64,000 bases of DNA from Poa pratensis (lineage: Eukaryota > Streptophyta > Magnoliopsida > Poales > Poaceae): assembly GCA_947311845.1 (NCBI GenBank), contig CAMZMU010000040.1, positions 65,901,564 through 65,965,563 on the forward strand. Reading direction: 5' to 3'. The first letter of the stretch is position 1; the number at the start of each line of letters is the position of its first letter. Of the stretch, positions 1 through 12,649 are shown one piece after another. Position numbers and translations under genes: made by a program. The notes under the pieces are model-generated. The model was given only the letters and a program-made list of their open reading frames with translations. It searched no databases and was not told where the DNA came from.

Positions 1-2760
1 TTGATGTAGCCGGCTCTCTAGATCACAGAGAAAACCAGGGACGTACTTTGCGGGAGGATTCTATTTCGATCGATCCGTAGGTGAAGCTCTGTTCCATACA
101 CTCTGGGGTATTTTGGTCTTCTCGTGTCCAGCTGATAGAATTGGAGGGGCATGTGTTAATTTTTATTTGCATCGAAATCCCTGCCAGTTATTTTACCAAT
201 TGACAACTAACTTTGGGTATATGATCCCAGGTTACTCAACTTGTGGTTAAATAACCAATTTTCCCATAAAATATGCAGTGACATAAGCAACCAAGAGAAG
301 AGGCTTGGGGCGCATCTTGCCCCACAATACAAATTGCGGATGGAGGATAGAAATGTGATGGCTCCATCAAAATATGAAGTTCTAAAATGAGAATTATTTG
401 ATACGGAGTATAACTCAGGACAACTAAATGTGTGCTTCAGACTAAGTTTATGGCTGCTAAACTTAAAATCTTGTTTGCAAAAAAAAATTAACAAGCTATA
501 AAATTTTGGTAGTAAAAAAGACAACAAGTGATAGAAGAATGAATTATCATAATCCAAATCAATGTCAAACATAGACCGCGCATAAGTAATCATAGAGTGC
601 AAGGTTGAACTTGTTTTCACATTAATTAGATCAATTCTTTATGGACACTATCGATTGGTTGGATCAAACACAGTTGGTGCTTATTATATTGAGATGTATG
701 GACATCAAGTTTGATGAAATGTTTGCATTCTTCGGCGCAGGAAGAAAGAATAATTGAATGCGCAAAAATATGTTCTTTTGAATCATATTTGTTTCGTGTA
801 TTTACACAATACTGTACATTATCTTATTAAAATTTGAAGGTACATATGTGTTGCATTATAAATTTACATCTAGACGCACTTCTAGCAACTTTTTAGACCA
901 TTTAACTGTGAGATGAAAGTTTGTAAACATTGTAAATTCACTTTATATTTTAGAAAATAAAAGGAGCAGATGTGTTCATGTGCATGAATCGTCCTCCCCT
1001 ACCTAGGATGGACGATTGGCTAGGCGAGGGTACCCAAATCTACATGATATAATTATCGTAATATAGTAATAAGTCTTAGTAATGTAGTCGGAATGTAAAT
1101 CTACAAATTTTATTTTTATATTAAACTTTTAAAACTAGCCTGTGAGTAGACATATCTCTTGTCAGGTTGTGTTGATTTCATGAAGACTAGGTCGATTTTG
1201 AGAGCTTCAGGACTTTGATACTTCTCAGTTTGATCCACCATTTTAGACTATTTACACTAGTTTATTCCAATATCTAGTTAATATAAGGTTAAAAAGAACA
1301 ACTTTACAACATATATATATGCTTGATTAAATACTCATTTTCCAGTATATTACAAATGGTATGGTTTCTATACAAAGTACAATTCATGTGTCGTACAGAT
1401 GACCAAGAAACAAGCAGCATAAATGAGAGCGGAGTTAATAACTAAGGGCAACACAAATGGTTAACTTGTATTTGCTGACAACACATACAATTAATTAGAA
1501 TTATCTATTTGGTAACATGTAAATCTAATAGTCTTGTGCTCTAGAAAACTCTATCAAGTTGTTTCTTTAGATTTATACACTATTCTACCAAGATTTAAAG
1601 ATAACTAATGACACAATACAAAAGATTATATTATACGCACTATAATATATAAGAACAAATATTAATTCTGGAGTAATATGTGATACTTTTGGGTTTCTTA
1701 GATGTAGTGTTATTTATTGTAACAACAAAATTTAACAAACAATCCAAACTAAATTAATAAAAAAAAGTTGTTCACGACTAGATTCAAATTTCTATTTAGG
1801 CCACGGAATGGCATGTGTAATGAAAAATAGTAGAACTATTTGAAAATACCTTTCTAAAATATATATAAGTGTGGTTGCTCATCGTTACGGCTGTCTTTGC
1901 TTGAAATCATGCATTTAGCCATCAAATGATATATCCATTGGAAACAGCATACAACTAGTGGCCAGATGAGTTATAGTGAAGTAAAAGAGTTCAATATATA
2001 GGGAAAAAATGGTTATTTACCTAAAATGGTCCTAGACCAAGAAGGCAATCAAGAATCCGTGCTATCGGTTTAAAACTTTAAATAGCCAAATCTGCCCAGA
2101 AATACATCTATAAATTACTACAACACAAGATTCTGAAATAAATCATCCCTAAGTTATTGCACAGAAATTTGGATCTCTCCAGAAATCACAACACACCCAA
2201 ACAATGCACAACACATATACAAGTATTAATCGTGCATATCTAGCATGCTTGGATGCTAGCAAATAATCGGGAAATATATTAGTATGCACATTAACAGTTA
2301 TCCACTACCAGATCGTGTATGCATATAATCTGGGCAAGCAAAACCATATTCTACCTACACTAGAATCACCGGATCATGCTTGGCATGGATCTGAGCACTA
2401 TGTGCACTCCTTGGAGCATCGTAGGGAGCAAATCATGCTTAGGCAGTAGATAAATAAGATACAAATTCACTAACATGAGGTAAACATGCTAAGCCAATCC
2501 GTGCCATTAGCTCAATATCATAGCCTCAAGCTAAAATACATGTCCGCGTATAAACCAGATAAGAAATCATACATAGAACCTTTCTGAATTCAGTGGGTCA
2601 TGCACATAAAGAAACAAATTCATATATTACTCAATTTAGCATCACTTGTGCATCAAATCATCTAAATATTTGTGGCAATCATCCACAAAATCATCTAGAT
2701 GAGTAATTCCTCAATATTTTCTCTCTGACATTAACTAACAGAAACAAATCAACAAACACA
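1..2760. other. AT-rich intergenic DNA, no gene recognised
   Basis: This stretch is AT-rich and broken by stop codons in all frames. The open frames are short (up to 137 codons) and show no recognisable domain. I saw no clear terminal inverted repeats, poly(A)-bounded insertion or RNA gene. It is probably old, decayed repeat DNA. Confidence 0.5.
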
Positions 2761-3482
2761 AAACCGAAGAACACCTTCAATTAACACAACTGACAATAAT
2801 GAACACTACAAGCACAACCATTTGAGAGCAAGTGAAGGAACATCTAGAGGAACCGGCACTGTGAGCAGTTGTAGCCGAAGCAGAGCTCGGAGGAGGTGAT
2901 GTTGAGGTAGTAGACAAAAGGAGACGATGCCGGGTTGCAGTCGATGTACTGTCGTCCCACCAACGTCGGAGTCGTAGCAACAACATCCACAACACCATCC
3001 CACCATTACCACACCACCACCAAACCGGGGAGCCGGGGTTGCACCAGGCACTAGTACAGAACGACGCTATGGACACCCCTCTATGGAGACGACACGAGTT
3101 AGGCGACGGAAAAACAAAGACTGCCCGTTGACGACGAGCCTGACAGAACTGGGCCGCGACTGGCCTGCCAACACTCGTTACGGACATTCTCCATCCTTCG
3201 TCACTCATTATATTGGCAATGGTCCAATATACTAACCCGTTTCCAATATGCATCTCTATGGTAGTAACAAATACTTTTGTGAAACCGTTTGAAATATGGC
3301 ATGTGGAGGCTAACTGAGGGGGCGCCGCGTCAACCTCACGCATCGTGGGGAGATGGGTGGAGCAGATCCGCGAGTATAAAGGCACCACGCGACCGTCTCC
3401 TTGAAGCCCAAATCCATCGTCTTCCGTTTTCCAAATCTTCGCCAGTTCCTATCGGTCCAGAAGAGATTCACAACCCTGATCA

Positions 3483-3905
3483 TGGTGAGAGGTACCAACA
3501 GCAGCGGTCGTAGCCGTGGGTGTGGGCGTGGTCGTGGACGGGCCTTCTTGGCCGAGGAGCTGGAGTCATCCAACGGTCTGGCCGTGGGTGTGGGCATGGT
3601 CGTGGACAAGGGCTCAACTGTGGTAGGGGCGCAGCGGCAATGCCACGTCGTAGCCGCTGCCCTCACCGTTCGTCAAAGACTTGTTCCCAGAGCACCCTGC
3701 ATCTGCAGATGGAGTACTGCGAGAATGACAACTAAGCGGTGAATACGGTCGTCAGTGGCAGCGGCAATTGTAACTCGCCCAGAGGGGCGAGGTGGAAGCC
3801 GTTTGCCCAAGCGTACAAGATTTAGCATGGATACTTCCTCTGCTTCGAGTTCAACGGTGACGCCGCGTTCTTCAACAAGATCTCCGACGACACCTTATAC
3901 GTGGA
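3483..3905 (+). pseudogene. Decayed B3-domain protein remnant
   Basis: Pieces of a plant B3-type DNA-binding domain can be read in different frames. Around 3669-3725 one frame reads FVKDLFPEHPASADG, and around 3809-3895 another reads AYKI, a stop, then HGYFLCFEFNGDAAFF. The order (FVKDLFP, then the HGYFL/FEF/GDAAFF strand) matches the B3 fold of REM-type proteins as I remember them. At least one frameshift and one in-frame stop lie between the pieces, so it cannot make a whole domain. The stretch starting at the ATG at 3483 encodes a Gly/Arg-rich leader that may be the original N-terminus. The call rests on motif recall only. Confidence 0.4.
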
Positions 3906-4240
3906 GGGAGGCCCTCGCGTGAACAGATATAAAACCAAGAGTAGCATACCGATATTGAAAAGTTCAGCATCACATTTGGGATTTGGTGATCAGGTCGACA
4001 TAGCGTGTCGAACATTTGCTCTTTATAAGGGAGTCGTGCTCGAGCGGCTGAGCACGACCACACCATGTGTTGCATAAAATCCCGCGCAAGCCACGGGGCA
4101 GCGAAGCCACGCGCGCGTCGGCCCGTTCCAGCAACCATTTATCCCAGCACGGCCCGGCCCGCCCTGCCCCAAAGACTCGTTCCACCAGAACCCACACAAC
4201 ACGTCGGCCGCCGCCGCCGCTGTTGCCGCAGCCGGCCTTG

Positions 4241-7200
4241 ATGCAGCTCTGCTCCAAGCTCGCCGCGCTGCTCCGGAGGTCCCGACCGTTCGCCGCCACC
4301 GCCGCCGCCGCGTCCGCGTCCGTGACCACCGCCGCGGCCGCCAACGGGATGGAGGAGGCCGCCGCCGCGGGCCCGCTGCGCACGCGCGTGTGCATCATCG
4401 GGAGCGGTCCCGCGGCGCACACGGCGGCCATCTACGCGGCGCGCGCCGAGCTCAAGCCGGTCCTCTTCGAGGGCTGGCTCGCCAACGACATCGCGGCGGG
4501 CGGGCAGCTCACCACCACCACCGACGTCGAGAACTTCCCGGGCTTCCCCGACGGCATCCTCGGCATCGACCTCATGGACCGCTGCCGCGCCCAGTCCGTG
4601 CGCTTCGGGACCAAGATCTTCTCCGAGACCGTCACCTCCGTCGACCTCTCGTCCCGCCCCTTCCGCGTCTCCTCCGACGACACCGTCGTCCACGCCGACT
4701 CGGTCGTCGTGGCCACAGGGGCCGTCGCCCGCAGGCTCCATTTCGCCGGTTCCGACGCGTTCTGGAACCGGGGGATCTCGGCCTGCGCCGTGTGCGACGG
4801 CGCGGCGCCCATCTTCCGGAACAAGCCCATCGCCGTCGTCGGGGGAGGGGACTCTGCCATGGAGGAGGCCAACTTCCTCACCAAGTACGGCTCCCGCGTC
4901 TACATCATCCACCGCCGCGACGCCTTCCGTGCTTCCAAGATCATGCAGGCCCGGGCTCTCTCCAACCCCAAAATCCAGGTCGTCTGGGACTCCGAGGTCG
5001 TCGAGGCCTACGGCGGCTCTGACGGCGGGCCCTTGGCCGGAGTCAAGGTGAAGAACCTGGTGAGTGGCGAGGTATCCGACGTCCAGGTGGCAGGGCTCTT
5101 CTTCGCCATTGGGCACGAGCCGGCCACCAAGTTTCTCGCTGGACAGCTCGAGCTCGACTCCGAGGGGTACGTGGCCACCAAGCCGGGCTCCACGCACACC
5201 AGTGTCAAGGGGGTCTTCGCTGCCGGGGACGTTCAGGACAAGAAGTACCGCCAGGCCATTACTGCCGCGGGATCAGGTATATAACATTTAGCTGCTATTT
5301 TAGTTGATAGCTTTCATACTTGTGTGTAAGTTGCCTTTGATGATACTGCATTCTAATTATGACTAGAAATCAGTTCTAATCATGGGCATGACATTTGGAT
5401 GAAATCTAGAATTAAACACATTGCTGGATTGTAATCTTCCCATTTGTTCCCCTCCTCCGAAGCATGCAAATATAGGACACGTCTACTTGTTTTAAAAATA
5501 GAAAATTCTAGCCTCTTTGAGATCAGGTATTCGATTATATGTCCTCCATTTTTACGAGCATTTGTGGCCACTATTGGGTTTGAAGTCAAACAGTAGACAC
5601 ATAATGTGATGATGTGGAGCTCTTAAAGCTGTCTTTTGCACCAATCCTTAATATCAGACTGGGCGTGCATCTTTGGGCATGTTTTGGATTCTTTGCCAAT
5701 CTTGCTCCGCCAAGGATAGAAAATTAGCCATATGATCGAGTCAAGCAAGGTATTATGGGATTGAGTGAGGGAGTGGAAAAGGGACAGCCAGGCCAAGAAT
5801 CTTCTAGTGTCATGTTCTGCACTCTATTAGCTAGCATCTTCAAGAACGCGATCCACCTGTGGTCTTATTTCCTAGACCCCTGTTAGGTCATTTCCTGACA
5901 CATTCTACCATGTTACTGGCAATTATATGTTGAGCGTAGAAGGTAATGTGTGTATTGATTTATCATGCATCCACTGTGGAACTTAAATATGTGCCAACAT
6001 ATTGTGGCAGTTATTGTAAGCCGGTGCTTTGATAACTGCCGTTTTGCTTAACAACAACAGTTTATGGAGCCAAGTAAAGAAATCTCAAATGCTGTGCTCG
6101 CCTTTTCAAATTCCTGACCCTTTTGGATGAAATGGGGAAGCAATAGCATAGTATTTGTTAATCATGTGATGCTAGTCGTAAATGTCATGTCAGATATTTT
6201 ACCTAATGCCTCCCTTCTATCTGCTTCCATGCATCCATGGTGATCACATGAAAAGAGTTGCACTTCATGCTTCATGGTTTCTTAAGAGAATAATTTAAGA
6301 TGCCCCTTTTAGGTTGTACACATAATGTTGTTTTCTACAATTTCCCAGGCCGTGATTCCAGTAGCGCGATCTTAGATCTTTCGGCATGTTTGGATTCTTT
6401 GCCCAGCGTGCCCCTCCAAGGAAAGAAAAACTAGCCATATGATCAGTAGCTCAGGGTGTTTGGTTATGTTGGATTTTCAGAAGATTTAATTATTTCTTCA
6501 AAATATTGGATACTATTTGTTTTGTACTCTTTTGTGAACCACAACATGATAACGCAAGAGCAGCAGTTATGCTCCCCTCAATGGGCTCAGACTTCTTTGC
6601 ACACGTGAGCAAAGCGTTCAAGAAGGCCTGGCTGCTAGGCCAACTGCAACCCAGCACCTAACACCCAGGCCGCCACTAGGTCCTGCCTAGGACTTGCACT
6701 GCAGAATCGTGCAGCTGAGGCTGCTGAATACTCGACATTTTAGGTTTCCTTGCAAAGGAAGGTTTGATTGGAGTTTGTTGGACAGGAGAGGGATCACAAG
6801 ACGTACTCGACAACTTCAATCCTATTTGAAGCAGTCGGTGAATGGCAGCATGCCCATCTTTTTTTCGAAACTGGCATGCCCATGTAGCATATGAGTTGAA
6901 ATTGAAAATGAGTTATAAGCTTCAGCATCCTCTAGTTTTTTCATCCAGAGTCGCTACTCGCTAGTTTCTCTTTTCACGGTCTTTGTCGATGGAGACTTTC
7001 CCCTGGTTCTTATTAGATGCCCAACTTGGAAAATTCTTGTACAAACTAAGCCTCATCATGTAGGAGTAGGACACTGAGAAAATCAGCTTGCTTCTTACTC
7101 AAATCATAAGATTTTTTTCCATGCCATTCTTTTCAAATACTCCCTCCGTTCACAAAAGGATGTCTCAAGTTTGCCAAAAAATGGATGTATCTAGACATGT

Positions 7201-9238
7201 TTCATGTATAGATACATCCACTTTTGTGTAAAGTTGAGACATCCTTTTGTGAACGGAGGGAGTAACATTTAAAGATCAGAGTTCCACAGCTAAAGACTAA
7301 ATAGTGGCACCATGGCAAAGGGCCTGTTTGGTTGGTGTTCTAAGTACTAAGCTTGCCACCATTTGCCACACTAATAAGCCAAACATGCTTTAGGTTAGTC
7401 GATCAAAATTGGTTCCACACTTTGCTAACATGTAAGGGAATCCCGCCACACTTTTCGTAGTCAGTGACATGTGGAACCTAGGGTGCTGGAAAGGAATCCC
7501 GGATCTTCCCACAGGCTTGGCTGTGACCAAATGGGTGACTAACTTGGTCAAACTAGCATAACTTGTGGTGTGGCAAAGCTTGGCATGGTTAGTATACCAA
7601 CTAAGCAGGACCTTAATCTCAGCATCTTAATTTGTGATAATTTCGTTGCAAAAGTGTTAGCCAGTTGTCTTAGACTTATAATCATGTGACTAGCTGTTTT
7701 GTGATAATGAAAGCAAGATTGAGTATGTTCATGATCAAAGAGGCAAAGAGCAGATGGAATTTATGGCAATGGAAGTTCCTTTTAGAGAAAATGCAACATG
7801 TATTTTCGGCTTCCTGAGCAGGTTGCCTTTGTTGAAATACAAGCAATATATAATTGCTTTTCTTTTTGCAAACATGATGTGTTTTGTTCCACGTCAAGCG
7901 GATTGTTTTTTTCCCAAGAAACCTGCAGAAGCAAAACTCGAGAAGTCCAGATGTGGACTACTCTCAGACGAAGCTCTACTCGAATTACTTTTGGTCAGGT
8001 TGGTTATTTATCAATATGGGTTTAGGTCACGACGGTGTTCAGAAGTCTTTGGTCAAGTGAGTACTTCAGAGAATCCTGACAAGAAATTCCATCAATAATT
8101 AACCGTTTGGATTCTTTTAGGAGGCCCACAAGGCCGCAATGTCACTTGGAAGTCATATTAAAAATGTAACCTCGTAAAATATGCAATGTGGTTGTATTGT
8201 GCAATTTATTGGTTGTTGGGCGTTGAGCCGTTGATCCAGGGTGGCTAGGAATGGTGGAGTTATTGAATCAAGAGTATCAACTTATTCGTAACAGTTTTGG
8301 GAACTCTTTTAATCGTTGAAATCATTAGACACATTTGTCAACATTGAAATTAGCAGTCAAATGTGTCAGCGTTGATTTTGTTGATTTTGTGAGGCATGGT
8401 ATAGTTGTATCACCATAGCACCTTCCATTTATGGTATAGGATCGGCAGTTTTTGGTTTTGTGTTGATAATTTTGTATAAATCATTGGGATACTGAATTGA
8501 ACAAGGTTCCGTGTTCAACTTTTATGTGATGAATGCACATGATTAATTAAAGGTTCTGCTAACCAACAGCAAGTAATATCAGTACATAATTACGTATTAC
8601 ATCGCATGCCCCATGATGAAGGGTGGCAACAGGAAAGTATTGAAGTTAAGTAAAGAAGCTTAATGGAACGGCAAAGGGCAGCAGCAATTTATAAGCACGT
8701 GCATGGCTCAATCTATTTGATTCTTTATTTAAAGATGTACAATAATAGTAGTATACTAGTATATCAAAATGTTAAATATGGGTGCTGCCATTGTTTGAAA
8801 AGGCTGTCCCAATTTCCTGACATGGCTATGCACATCAAAACTGACCTTTTTTATGAACACTTGATTGACATCCTTGTCCGTATAGGGTCAAGAACCCCCC
8901 TTCAGCAACCCTGCTAGATTGGTTGCGCTCTATCATGCATCTTTTTTAGGTGTCTCTCCCCTCCTCTGTACATAACATTTAATGATCTTTTTTATTTGTA
9001 ATTAGCATGTTTTCTTAATCGACTTTGCCTTGTTAGGATGAGCTGAATCTTGTTGTTCAATATGTTATTTTTTGAAGTATTCTTCCAACTTCGAATTGGC
9101 TCATTGTGATGACATGTAAATTCAAGAGCAGTTTTCTAATCTGGTGTTGTATGCATTGATGATGCAGGCTGTATGGCTGCTCTGGATGCGGAGCACTACC
9201 TGCAGGAGGTTGGAGCACAGGAAGGGAAGACTGATTGA
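4241..9238 (+). CDS. NTR: NADPH-dependent thioredoxin reductase (two exons, A/B type)
   Basis: Flavoenzyme that passes electrons from NADPH through FAD and a Cys pair to thioredoxin h/o. Exon 1 is 4241-5276 and exon 2 is 9168-9238. The donor gtatat and acceptor gatgcag join to give [16 protein letters not shown], the expected end of plant NTRs, and the frame stops at 9236-9238. Product 368 residues. FAD-binding GSGPAA starts near residue 54, the redox pair CAVC is Cys182/Cys185, and the NADPH loop GGGDSAMEE starts near residue 201, followed by [10 protein letters not shown]. The start at 4241 adds a 36-residue Arg/Ala/Ser-rich, acid-free leader ([15 protein letters not shown]) that looks like a mitochondrial presequence. 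A second in-frame ATG at 4349 would give a 332-residue cytosolic form. An upstream in-frame ATG at 4067 exists but is less likely. Family assignment is very secure; which ATG is used is inferred. Confidence 0.95.
5685..6447. repeat. Two diverged direct copies of a ~70 bp sequence inside the NTR intron
   Basis: The stretches at about 5685-5750 and 6382-6445 share the order: GGCATG, TTTGGATTCTTTGCC, a CCAAGGA-AGAAAA core, and AGCCATATGATC. They are roughly 700 bp apart. They may be the two ends or two copies of a small unclassified element. Confidence 0.4.
7140..7262. mobile_element. Stowaway MITE (Tc1/mariner type)
   Basis: The terminal inverted repeats start CTCCCTCCGTTCACAAAAGG and are near-perfect over about 28 bp. 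The element is 123 bp and is flanked by the TA target duplication (7138-7139 and 7263-7264). It lies in the thioredoxin reductase intron. Confidence 0.95.
7320..7612. mobile_element. Probable non-autonomous DNA transposon (PIF/CACTA-like ends)
   Basis: The left end GGGCCTGTTTGGTTGGT and the right end ACCAACTAAGCAGGACC are imperfect inverted repeats, with a GC-poor interior and no coding potential. The 3 bp on each side (aaa and tta) do not match, so no target duplication is confirmed. Confidence 0.45.
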
Positions 9239-9810
9239 CTATATCTGGTGGAATCAGCTGGGAGTTTTCCGAGAACTTCATTTGTGCCAAAGTCTGCACT
9301 GTAAGGCACGATGTGATGAGTCGTGGCAGCTCAACAAAAGGGTACTGTTATTGATTCTAGGCCACAAAATATATGATACGCCATTGGAAATTGATTCCTA
9401 TTTGACGCACATGAAAGAAACTGTGCGCTGATGACTACAATTTTTTGAATGCTGATTACTGTCAGGACTCAGGAGGCATGTTTGCCTATCGAGCATGTTG
9501 TGAACTTTGCTCTCTGCATCTCAGAATAGGCAGGTCGATGTTTTGTACGATTTCCCGTGTTAGAGTACCTAGTTGCAATCCAAGGCGGTGTTAGGTAACA
9601 AAATGTTTATGCTATGCCAGTGCGCAACATTTTCTTTACCTATTTGGCATTATCTTTCTCATTTAAAATCATGGGGATTCCATTGCATAGCATCCATTTA
9701 GAAGTAACAGTTTAAGCATGCCTTGCATTGGGTATGGACTTTCAGGTAACCAGCCTATAAACGCTATCCATCTTTTAGTGCTTTGAATTTTAGATTTTTT
9801 ATAAGATTGT
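9239..9810 (+). other. Probable 3' UTR and downstream spacer of the NTR gene
   Basis: No domain-bearing frame is visible. The first 200-300 bases after the stop at 9238 are probably transcribed 3' UTR. The block ends where plastid-derived DNA begins at about 9811. Confidence 0.4.
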
Positions 9811-10093
<283 letters not shown>

Positions 10094-10109
10094 TTAAAAT
10101 CTAAAATGA

Positions 10110-10320
10110 AAAAAAAGAAAACATGTTGATTATAGAAAAATTTGGAGGAACCTAGAATTAGAGTCTTATGGGCAAGGACACTATTGCTGATATACTAATC
10201 TCTATAAGAAACGCGGACATGAATAAAAAAGGAACTGTTCGAGTAATATCTACAAATATTACCGAAAACATTGTTAAAATACTTCTACGAGAGGGTTTTA
10301 TTGAAAGTGTTCGGAAACAT
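10110..10320 (+). pseudogene. rps8: rps8 5' fragment (plastid ribosomal protein S8), in NUPT
   Basis: The leader ggaggaacctagaattagag and an ATG at 10168 start a frame reading [20 protein letters not shown] and onward to FIESVRKH, the N-terminal third of plastid S8. Plastid homology breaks at 10320 and the frame stops soon after, at 10354-10356. Confidence 0.9.
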
Positions 10321-10350
10321 ACCAGCCCCTTTCGATTCATAATGAGACAG

Positions 10351-10951
<601 letters not shown>

Positions 10952-11167
10952 TGACACACCCTGTATTTTTTTCTTTCATATTTCTATTTATTAGGCATCA
11001 TTGTTTGCTATATTCACCTGAGACTGAACTATTTTCATGAAAGCTTGTCCTTTTTAAACTAGACTGCTCTAATGGATGAGTGAAAAAAAGAAGCAATTTA
11101 CTCCAAAATTTAACTACATGATAATTTGTTACTAGTCCATTGAAAAGGAAGATGTATGCTGGATCTA

Positions 11168-11288
11168 CTCCCTTCGTTCATAAAAGGATGTCTCAACTTT
11201 GTCTAAATTTGTATTTATCTATACATACTTTAGTGTATATATATATGCACATTTAGAAAAAGTTGAGACGTCCGTTCAACGGAGGGAA
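11168..11288. mobile_element. Stowaway MITE (Tc1/mariner type)
   Basis: The left end CTCCCTTCGTTCATAAAAGG and the right end with GTTCAACGGAGGGAA are inverted repeats of the Stowaway type. Flanking TA dinucleotides lie at 11166-11167 and 11289-11290. It is slightly more diverged than the copy at 7140. Confidence 0.9.
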
Positions 11289-11545
11289 TATCTCATTTTA
11301 CTAGACAAACCCTTGTTGAGCTGGGTGCTGAGCACTCCACCTCATGTGCTAGCCTATAAGTTTCCATAATAGCAAATCAAAACGCCTCATAAAGAACGTA
11401 CTTTCCGAGAGTACAAAACAAATTAGAAGTAAAATTTTGCATCTTGTAGTACTGCGGTTCTCCCAATCAAAACAAAATAAAATTTCGCATCGTATTTGGC
11501 AATAGAACACCTCTTGATACAGAATTGCATGATCAATTGTATTTA

Positions 11546-12246
11546 GGATGACTCCAACGGGCTGATGTATCGAGTCCGCGCGCGTCCGTCCCTGTCCGCG
11601 GGAGCCAAAAACACGGCCCAACGGGGCGACGCAAATGGACTGCGCTTCCGTTCTCTTGTCCGCCGCGACCCATTCGTGGCCCAAATTTGGGCCAGGTTTG
11701 CGTTGGCCGCGGACTCGCGCGGAGCGCAATTGTGTCCTCCTCTAGTCTGCCCCTGGCCCACCCATCAGAGGCAAAATCCACAGTACCGACCTTCGCTCTC
11801 CCGAAACCCCACTCGAGCTCCTGCCCTAGGCATGGCCGACCCAGCCGCCGCCGCCAACTCCGCCGCTGTGCCGGCCGCCGAGAAGGAGGTCGAACTCGAT
11901 TTCGCACCCGAACCTCCAAAGAAGCCAAAGAAGGAGCTCACGCCGAAGCAGAGGGCCCTGGAGACCCAGAAGCTGGGCGCCCGGAGGAGGAGGTTGAAGG
12001 AGGACAAGCTTGCCGCCGCCAAGAAGGCCGCCGCCGAGCAGAAGGACCAGGACGACGAATCTAACCTCGTTAGATGATTAAATGTGATCAAAATTGTGAA
12101 AATGATCAAAATGCTCCAAAACCCTCAAACCCTGACCGCGGCGGACTCAATGTGTCAGCCCGTTGAGTGCAGTGGCCAGAAAGGGGTGGACCTGGGCCGG
12201 ACACGCTTTCGTTTGCCGCGTTTGGGTCGCCCCGTTAGGGTCATCC
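11546..12246 (+). mobile_element. Non-autonomous PIF/Harbinger-type element (701 bp)
   Basis: The ends GGATGACTCCAACGGG and CCCCGTTAGGGTCATCC are inverted repeats. The 3 bp TTA on both sides (11543-11545 and 12247-12249) is the expected Harbinger target duplication. The element is GC-rich and holds an 81-codon frame from the ATG at 11832. A second near-copy of each end motif lies inward (CAACGGGGCGACGCAAA near 11620; CAACGGGCTGACACA on the other strand near 12155), so the ends look partly duplicated. Confidence 0.75.
11832..12077 (+). CDS. Lys/Ala-rich 81-residue ORF, truncated Harbinger ORF1-like
   Basis: The protein begins MADPAAAANSAAVPAAEKEV and ends in a charged helical stretch (PKQRALETQKLGARRRR, then KEDKLAAAKKAAAEQK). 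No enzyme motif is present. The basic, alanine-rich coil resembles the tail of the non-transposase proteins of grass Harbinger elements as I remember them, so I read it as a leftover of that gene within a shortened element. It could instead be a captured host fragment. The frame is also open upstream to 11565, but the context of the ATG at 11832 (taggcATGGCC) is better. Confidence 0.35.
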   Translation: MADPAAAANSAAVPAAEKEVELDFAPEPPKKPKKELTPKQRALETQKLGARRRRLKEDKLAAAKKAAAEQKDQDDESNLVR

Positions 12247-12649
12247 TTATGTTATCTTATGTTATCAGTGGAGGACGCACGACACGAGGACAAACAATCA
12301 CAGTACAAAAACTTTCTTAGGGCATATGACTACAGACGCTCCTCCATTTGCAGTAAATCGACATAGTACGGTCAACAACAAATCCCATCGAGGTCATCAT
12401 ACACATCTCGACCATCGCGTCATGACTGGTCTGGCCACCCAACCACGTGCACTGAACCGCCCCGTCCCCTACCAGAACCTTGTCTCTACGCTATAAGGTT
12501 TTGCCTAGTCTATTTTAGGTAACCACGGTGCTTTTATATATCAAATCTGAATTACAGGTGTTCAACACAAACGTCAACACCTAACTTTCCGCTAATTACA
12601 AGTCCAACGACAACAAACTAGTATACATATTCGACGCATCTTTAAGAGC

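Larger units (their letters stand above)
5277..9167 (+). other. Long intron of the thioredoxin reductase gene
   Basis: The 3.9 kb intron starts with gtatat and ends with tgatgcag. It carries a Stowaway MITE (7140-7262), a probable DNA-transposon MITE (7320-7612) and two diverged copies of a short repeat near 5690 and 6385. Open frames inside it (for example around 7754-8098) show no known domain. The intron lies only 71 coding bases before the end of the CDS. Confidence 0.85.

Noticed and set aside
4139..5197. 352-codon antisense frame over the thioredoxin reductase exon
   Set aside because: It is a shadow of the GC-rich coding strand. The sense frame has all enzyme motifs and correct splicing.
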